Shown piece by piece: positions 59,000 through 64,000 of a DNA stretch of 64,000 bases. The notes below the pieces were generated by a model, which was given only the letters and a program-made list of their open reading frames with translations, ran no database searches and had not been told where the DNA came from. This stretch comes from Geobacillus thermodenitrificans subsp. thermodenitrificans DSM 465 (GTDB taxonomy: Bacteria > Bacillota > Bacilli > Bacillales > Anoxybacillaceae). The stretch spans positions 186,001 to 250,000 of the forward strand of contig NZ_AYKT01000006.1 of NCBI RefSeq assembly GCF_000496575.1. The letters run 5' to 3'. Position 1 is the stretch's first letter; each line of letters opens with the position of its first letter. The position numbers were made by a program, and so were the translations under genes.

Positions 59000-59916
59000 C
59001 GGCTTACCACCGTCCGTTGTTCATACAACACCGTCCCACTGGCATCGAGAATGCGCCGGATCGCGCCAGGATGGGGGATGTTCGTCAGTTCAATAAACCG
59101 TTCAAATACCTTTTGCTCCATCACCGAACCTAGCGTCGGCCGCTGTTGAACGTCTTTGATGCTGCGACCATGCACGGTCGTCCATACAGAGACGCCGGCG
59201 TTCGCTGCCTCGAGCACCGCTTCACTATCTTCCTCACGCCCAATTTCATCGACGATAATGACATCCGGGCTCATCGAGCGGATCATCATCATCATTCCTT
59301 CCGCTTTCGGACAGGCATCCAACACATCGAGACGCGGGCCGAAAGAAAATTGCGGAATCCCTTTCACACAGCCGGCGATTTCCGAGCGCTCATCAACGAT
59401 CGCCACCTTTTGCGCTGGGATGCGCTCTGTTCCGCTGCTGATAAGGCGCGCTACGTCGCGCAGCAACGTCGTTTTTCCAGTTTGCGGTGAACCGATGATC
59501 ATCGTGTGGCACCAACGTCCATCATACACATACGGAATCAGTGGATCGGCGATGCCGACTTGTTCTTTGGCGATGCGGATATTAAAAGAGGCAACGTCAC
59601 GAATGGCCTTCACCTTGCCGCCTTCTGTGATGACCTTGCCGGCGAGCCCGACGCGATGCCCCCCTTCGATCGTCATAAACCCGCGCTTTAGCTCTTCTTC
59701 GACAGCATAAATTGAATAACGGCTCAATTTGTTCAGTAACTGCACGCCATCCTCTTTCGTTACCTCATATGGCAATAAGCGGGCCGTTCCGTTGGCAATC
59801 ACCTCAAGCGGCCGGGAGACGCGGATACGGATTTCTTCAATTCCGTCACGCCATGAAGGGAGCTGCTGCACCGCCATAGCGATCGTTTTCGGCAAAATTC
59901 CCCATACCGCTTCCAT
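58996..59916 (-). CDS. spoIIIAA: Stage III sporulation protein AA, ATPase
   Basis: A 306-residue secretion-type ATPase. Walker A IIGSPQTGKTTLLRDVARL near residue 140; arginine-bearing VDERSEIAGCVKG; Walker B DVIIVDEIGREEDSEA near 225. It powers the SpoIIIA-SpoIIQ complex on the mother-cell side. First gene of the eight-gene operon; the sigma-E promoter should lie in the 61 bases upstream, but I could not fix it. Confidence 0.95.
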   Translation of the reverse strand: MEAVWGILPKTIAMAVQQLPSWRDGIEEIRIRVSRPLEVIANGTARLLPYEVTKEDGVQLLNKLSRYSIYAVEEELKRGFMTIEGGHRVGLAGKVITEGGKVKAIRDVASFNIRIAKEQVGIADPLIPYVYDGRWCHTMIIGSPQTGKTTLLRDVARLISSGTERIPAQKVAIVDERSEIAGCVKGIPQFSFGPRLDVLDACPKAEGMMMMIRSMSPDVIIVDEIGREEDSEAVLEAANAGVSVWTTVHGRSIKDVQQRPTLGSVMEQKVFERFIELTNIPHPGAIRRILDASGTVLYEQRTVVSR

Positions 59917-59977
59917 GGCCCTCCTCCTTTTCTCGTGGACTAGTTCATATGTATGGGCGGAATATGCCGTTTATTCC

Positions 59978-60259
59978 TTACTTGTAAATAGCAAACAAAA
60001 TGAGTGCCACCCCAAGCGCGACAAGTCCAAGACGGGAAAACGAAAGCTCGTCCGCCAGTGAAAGCAGCCCGATCGTCATCGTCACGATCATCACAGTCGG
60101 GCCGACGACGGCGAGTCCAGCGTTGATGGCGAGCGCTTTTTTGACATCGTTGAACGCCAACATCAATAACGCTGCGCAGAGTTCAATGAACGCCGATAAC
60201 ATCCGCATACTGGCCATCGCCAACACGGACGGATCGAACGATCGCAGCCAATGTTTCAT
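59978..60259 (-). CDS. yqhV: YqhV, DUF2619 membrane protein
   Basis: A 93-residue protein with three hydrophobic helices (AFIELCAALLMLAF, GLAVVGPTVMIVTMTIGLL and LGLVALGVALILFAIY). Found at this place in Bacillus between efp and spoIIIAA. Function unknown, likely sporulation-related by position. Confidence 0.85.
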   Translation of the reverse strand: MKHWLRSFDPSVLAMASMRMLSAFIELCAALLMLAFNDVKKALAINAGLAVVGPTVMIVTMTIGLLSLADELSFSRLGLVALGVALILFAIYK

Positions 60260-60399
60260 AGGCCCCTCCTGTTTCGAAAAATGGGATTGATTAGTACAAA
60301 CGTATGCGGGAACAAGCCATTTCAGAAGAAGTTTTTGGCGGTGAAAACAGAGATGAACATCAAAGCGGCATGAAAACCAGCCAATCTGCTTTCATGCAT

Positions 60400-60449
60400 A
60401 AAAAAACAGCACCAGTCCGGAATTTTCCGGACTGGTGCTGTCCCTTTTT
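60400..60449. terminator. Terminator of efp
   Basis: 14-bp perfect stem CAGCACCAGTCCGG/CCGGACTGGTGCTG with a six-base loop, TTTTTTTATG on the minus side and TCCCTTTTT on the plus side. Confidence 0.95.
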
Positions 60450-60455
60450 GGCTGC

Positions 60456-61013
60456 TTATGCCCGCGAAACGTACGTACCGTCAGCCGTGTTAATGATGAG
60501 CGTGTCGCCTTCATTGACGAAAAACGGCACTTGAACGACAAGACCGGTTTCGAGCTTGGCCGGCTTCGAACCGCCGGAAGCCGTGTCACCTTTGATGCCC
60601 GGCTCTGTTTCAACGACTTTCAACTCGACGGTGTTCGGCAGCTCAACACCGATCGTTTCGCCTTGATACATCATGATAAATACTTCCATGTTTTCTTTTA
60701 AGAACTTCAGCTCATACTCAATTTGTTTCGCTGGCAGCTCGATTTGTTCGTATGTTTCCATATCCATAAAGACATGCAAGTCGCCGTTAGCGTATAAATA
60801 TTGCATTTTGCGCGTATCAATTTGTGCCCGGTTTACTTTTTCGCCAGCGCGGAACGTCCGCTCTTGAATGGCGCCGGTACGCAAGTTGCGCAGCTTCGAA
60901 CGGACGAACGCCGCCCCTTTGCCCGGCTTAACATGCTGGAACTCAAGGACGCGCCAAATCTCGCCGTCGACCTCAATCGTAAGCCCTGTGCGAAAATCGT
61001 TCACTGAAATCAT
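60456..61013 (-). CDS. efp: Elongation factor P
   Basis: A 185-residue three-domain factor that relieves ribosome stalling at polyproline. Domain I has the loop Lys in [19 protein letters not shown] near residue 32, the site modified in B. subtilis. The C-terminal OB signature is [20 protein letters not shown] near 130. Start ATG 61013 follows GAGGAGGAA. It lies 28 bases after papA. Confidence 0.96.
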   Translation of the reverse strand: MISVNDFRTGLTIEVDGEIWRVLEFQHVKPGKGAAFVRSKLRNLRTGAIQERTFRAGEKVNRAQIDTRKMQYLYANGDLHVFMDMETYEQIELPAKQIEYELKFLKENMEVFIMMYQGETIGVELPNTVELKVVETEPGIKGDTASGGSKPAKLETGLVVQVPFFVNEGDTLIINTADGTYVSRA

Positions 61014-61041
61014 TGACTGAAATTCCTCCTCACGCAATCCG

Positions 61042-62103
61042 TTATAAAATGATTAGTTCTTTCGGCGAATGAGTGAGCGCTTCGTTCCCGTCGCCAGTAA
61101 TGACTGTGTCGTCTTCAATGCGCACCCCGCCAAGTCCCGGGATATAAATGCCCGGCTCGACGGTGACGACCATGCCCGGCTCGAGCACCACATCAGAACG
61201 GAACGAAAGCGTCGGCCCTTCGTGAATCTCAAGACCAATGCCATGGCCCGTCGAATGGCCGAAATAGTCGCCGTACCCTTTTTCGCGGATATAATCGCGC
61301 GTTAACGCATCAGCCTCTTTGCCGGTCATGCCTGCCTTAAGACCGTCCATACCGCGCCGCTGCGCCTCAAGGACGATATCATAAATCGTTTTCAGTTCGT
61401 CGTTGATTTCGCCGACGGCAACCGTCCTTGTGATATCGGAACAATATCCTTTGTAGTAAGCCCCGAAATCAAGCGTGACAAGCTCGCCGCGCTCAATCGT
61501 TTTCTCTGACGCCACCCCGTGCGGCAACGCCGAACGGTAACCGGACGCGACGATCGTCTCAAAGGAAGAAGAAGACGCTCCTTGCTTGCGCATAAAAAAC
61601 TCGAGCTCATTCGCTACTTCGATTTCTTTGACGCCCGGACGGATGAACGACAAAATATGGGCAAATGCTGCATCGGCGATTTCCGCTGCTTCCTTTAATA
61701 TCTTAATCTCTGCTTCCGACTTAATCAAGCGCAACTTTTCCACTACATGAGCCGTGGGCACAAGCTCGGCGCTGATCGCTTCCTCATACGCTTTATATGC
61801 CGCATACGTTACATGTTCCTGCTCGAAGCCAAGCTTTCCGATACCAAGCCGCTTTACTTGCTTCGCAATTTCCTCAATGATCGGCCCGCTATGTTGAACA
61901 ATCTCAAAGCCTTCGACTTGTTTGGATGCTTGTTCGACATAGCGGAAATCTGTAATAAAAACCGCCCCTTCACGGCTGACAATCGCGACGCCGGCCGTGC
62001 CGGTGAACCCAGTGATGTAACGTCGATTGTAGCCGTTTGTCACTAAAAGCCCATCAATATGCTGCTCCTCAAGAAGCGCCCGAAGTTTTTCCAGCTTTTC
62101 CAT
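61042..62103 (-). CDS. papA: Xaa-Pro peptidase, M24B family (PapA/YqhT)
   Basis: A 353-residue aminopeptidase P-type enzyme for peptides with proline in the second position. All five metal ligands are visible: Asp in [20 protein letters not shown] (two), His in [16 protein letters not shown], Glu in [11 protein letters not shown], and Glu in VRIEDDTVI. Its pairing with efp is common in bacilli. It serves as a canonical comparison for the divergent M24 protein at 8316-9491. Confidence 0.95.
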   Translation of the reverse strand: MEKLEKLRALLEEQHIDGLLVTNGYNRRYITGFTGTAGVAIVSREGAVFITDFRYVEQASKQVEGFEIVQHSGPIIEEIAKQVKRLGIGKLGFEQEHVTYAAYKAYEEAISAELVPTAHVVEKLRLIKSEAEIKILKEAAEIADAAFAHILSFIRPGVKEIEVANELEFFMRKQGASSSSFETIVASGYRSALPHGVASEKTIERGELVTLDFGAYYKGYCSDITRTVAVGEINDELKTIYDIVLEAQRRGMDGLKAGMTGKEADALTRDYIREKGYGDYFGHSTGHGIGLEIHEGPTLSFRSDVVLEPGMVVTVEPGIYIPGLGGVRIEDDTVITGDGNEALTHSPKELIIL

Positions 62104-62360
62104 CCTTCATTCTCCTCTTCCCGTGAATTTGCCCTCTCCCCCACGCGTCAGTAGACCATGAAATGGGGGCTTTTCAGCTACGATCATGCCAAAGGAGGCG
62201 CCATTCATCGGCTTGACACGACCGTTCGTCACCAGCTATAACGCGATGCCAAATCGCACGAAAACCTTCTTTATTTTACCATAAGAGGAGAAGTTTCCGC
62301 TATACATCGGTTTTACAGAAGGGGCATCATTTTTGTTAAGTTAAATGAAGGAGCTCTTCG
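62104..62360. other. Intergenic region between papA and yqhR
   Basis: About 257 bases with no gene seen. In B. subtilis a type II dehydroquinate dehydratase gene lies here; no trace of it is visible. The papA promoter should be in this stretch. Confidence 0.45.
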
Positions 62361-62891
62361 TCAACTTCCTTCCTTCGCTGCCTCTTTCCCGGCGCTTTGA
62401 GATCCCCGATTCATTTCCTGTGTCTCAAAGGAAATCGAATATCCGACGAACACCCCGTATAAAATGTATAAACAAAGTGTCGTAATGACTGTATTCATGT
62501 TCAAATCAGCGACCGGTTGGACGTTTGGAAATAACGGATTGAATAAATAAAAGATCACAACCCACAACGCAGCACCGTATAAAATGCCTGGCCACATACC
62601 ACGAATTTTTCGCAGCAACGCATAGTAAAGAAGCGCCGCGGCAATGGAAATGACACCGATCAACACGATTGCCACATAGTTGCCCACTTTTCCGTGTTTC
62701 CATTCACCGGCGACCCAAGGAGTCAAAATCATGTTTGGGCTGATTTCGCTAAAGTTGAAAAAGTGGGCTAAATAGCCGATTAGACTCCAAAACACCCCGC
62801 CGACAAATCCGATAATGATCGTTTTTTGCAGGAGTGTCATGGGCCGCTCTGTTTTCTCCTGCTCGAGCTTTCCTTGTTGTTCCGCCATCAT
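62361..62891 (-). CDS. yqhR: YqhR membrane protein
   Basis: A 176-residue protein with four hydrophobic segments (TIIIGFVGGVFWSLIGYLA, VAIVLIGVISIAAALLYYAL, GILYGAALWVVIFYLF and TTLCLYILYGVFVGYSI) and charged ends. Found here in Bacillus. Function unknown. Start ATG 62891 with AAGGAGGTGCAGC; the next codon is also ATG. Confidence 0.88.
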   Translation of the reverse strand: MMAEQQGKLEQEKTERPMTLLQKTIIIGFVGGVFWSLIGYLAHFFNFSEISPNMILTPWVAGEWKHGKVGNYVAIVLIGVISIAAALLYYALLRKIRGMWPGILYGAALWVVIFYLFNPLFPNVQPVADLNMNTVITTLCLYILYGVFVGYSISFETQEMNRGSQSAGKEAAKEGS

Positions 62892-63077
62892 GCTGCACCT
62901 CCTTGTCCGTTAGTATGACCTACAGCTTGTCGCACCATGAATCAAGCGAAAAAAATGATTGGCGTTGTGTAAATAATGGATTTTTTGGCAATCATAACAA
63001 TAACATCAACCTAGAGGTTTCCGAACGTTTCCTGTAGAATAAAATAATAAACATAAAAATAGGTTGGTGTTTGCTTG

Positions 63078-64000
63078 ATGAAACAAATGGATAAACCGTT
63101 ATACGGCGGCCAAGCGGTCATCGAAGGAGTGATGTTTGCCGGCAAAACGCACTCTGTCACCGCTGTTCGCCGCAATGATGGAACGATTGAATACTTTTCC
63201 TTGCCGCGCCGCGCCAATCCGACGCTGGCCGCCTTTAAGAAAATTCCGTTCGTTCGCGGCATCATCGCCATTATCGAAGCGAGTGCGAACGGAGCCAAAC
63301 ATTTACAGTTTGCGAGTGAGCGGTATGAGGTGGCTCCAGGGGAGGAACAGGAGGCGGTTGAGGAAAGCAGCTCCAAACTGACGCTCATTCTCGGCGCTGC
63401 GGCCATCGGTGTACTGTCGTTTCTATTCGCCAAAACGATTTTTACACTCATCCCGGCGCTCGCCGCTGCTTCTTTCAAACCGCTTGTCCCCGGGAAGACA
63501 GGACAGATTTTGCTTGAAGGGGTTTTTAAACTTGCTCTGCTGCTTGGCTATATTTACTTTATTTCGTTAACGCCGCTTGTGAAGCGCGTCTTCCAATACC
63601 ACGGTGCGGAACATAAAGTCATCAACGCCTATGAAGCGGGCTGGCCGCTAACCGTTGAGCATGTTCAGCGCGCCTCGCGCCTTCACTATCGGTGCGGCAG
63701 CAGCTTTATTTTATTTACGGTCATCGTCGGCTTATTCCTTTATTTGTTCGTGCCGACCGATCCGCTTTGGCTGCGGATTGTTAACCGACTTGCCTTAATT
63801 CCTGTTGTACTTGGCGTTTCGTTTGAAGTATTGCAGTTTACAAATAAATTGAGAGATGTTCCGCTGCTGCGTTGGCTCGGCTACCCTGGGCTATGGCTGC
63901 AGCGGCTGACGACAAAAGAACCAGACGATGCTCAAGTGGAAGTGGCCATCGCCTCGTTTCAGCAGCTTCTTCAGTTGGAAGCGGAAGCTGAAGCGAAAAA
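63078..64000 (+). CDS. yqhQ: DUF1385 membrane protein YqhQ (partial)
   Basis: The first 307 codons of a DUF1385 protein, running off the window. It begins MKQMDKPLYGGQAVIEGVMF, the family signature, and has a soluble N part (to about residue 95), membrane helices (about 96-165), then RVFQYHGAEHKVINAYEAG, a conserved motif, RLHYRCGSSF, and further helices. Function not known. It is divergent from yqhR. Start ATG 63078 is preceded by a weak AGGTTGGTG. Confidence 0.93.
   Translation, partial: MKQMDKPLYGGQAVIEGVMFAGKTHSVTAVRRNDGTIEYFSLPRRANPTLAAFKKIPFVRGIIAIIEASANGAKHLQFASERYEVAPGEEQEAVEESSSKLTLILGAAAIGVLSFLFAKTIFTLIPALAAASFKPLVPGKTGQILLEGVFKLALLLGYIYFISLTPLVKRVFQYHGAEHKVINAYEAGWPLTVEHVQRASRLHYRCGSSFILFTVIVGLFLYLFVPTDPLWLRIVNRLALIPVVLGVSFEVLQFTNKLRDVPLLRWLGYPGLWLQRLTTKEPDDAQVEVAIASFQQLLQLEAEAEAK

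Overview
The window is a chromosomal segment of a thermophilic Bacillaceae, most likely Geobacillus or a close relative. The evidence is the gene order spo0A-spoIVB-recN-argR-tlyA-dxs-ispA-xseB-xseA-folD-nusB-asp23-accC-accB-spoIIIAH..AA-yqhV-efp-papA-yqhR-yqhQ, read on the minus strand, which is the Bacillus order. The ArgR and farnesyl diphosphate synthase sequences also agree with the Geobacillus stearothermophilus proteins as I remember them. GC content is fairly high except in the first ~9.5 kb. Nearly all genes lie on the minus strand. No rRNA, tRNA, CRISPR array or intact insertion sequence was seen.

Bases 1-9491 form a visibly AT-richer accessory block. It reads as a catabolic island for ectoine or a close relative. 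It holds an EhuB-type binding protein and an EhuC-type permease (cut by the window edge). Divergent from them is an operon of an FAD amine/amino-acid dehydrogenase, both electron-transfer flavoprotein subunits and an M20 amidohydrolase. Facing that operon are a PucR-type regulator and a DoeA/EutD-type ectoine hydrolase. The hydrolase and transporter point to ectoine; the ETF-linked dehydrogenase, the M20 deacylase and the PucR regulator are not the parts known from proteobacterial ectoine clusters. This is the best candidate for an undescribed pathway variant.

Bases 9813-23898 hold gndA, a Gly/Tyr/His-rich mini-protein, a lone CheW, an M20 peptidase (yqjE), a carboxyltransferase (yqjD) with methylmalonyl-CoA epimerase, the Prli42 mini-protein, an L,D-transpeptidase, a YqjA membrane protein, bacilliredoxin BrxB, and the methylmalonyl-CoA mutase operon mutA-mutB-meaB. 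Together these can take propionyl-CoA to succinyl-CoA, if a biotin carboxylase and carrier are shared.

Bases 24656-27714 hold a tightly overlapping trio of a beta-propeller lipoprotein, a response regulator and a histidine kinase. Bases 27833-38278 are the branched-chain amino-acid operon ptb-bcd-buk-lpdV-bkdAA-bkdAB-bkdB behind a near-perfect sigma-54 promoter, with its activator gene bkdR upstream. This operon makes the branched acyl-CoAs (and propionyl-CoA from valine and isoleucine) that link to the mutase operon.

Bases 38418-42723 hold yqzF, a glycerophosphodiesterase, a YycC-like small protein, an unknown secreted protein, spo0A with recognisable sigma-A and sigma-H promoters and a 0A box, and spoIVB. 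The rest (42951-64000) is housekeeping and sporulation: recN, argR, isoprenoid and folate genes, acetyl-CoA carboxylase accBC, the eight-gene spoIIIA operon, efp, a canonical M24 peptidase, yqhR and the start of yqhQ. Strong intrinsic terminators separate most transcription units.
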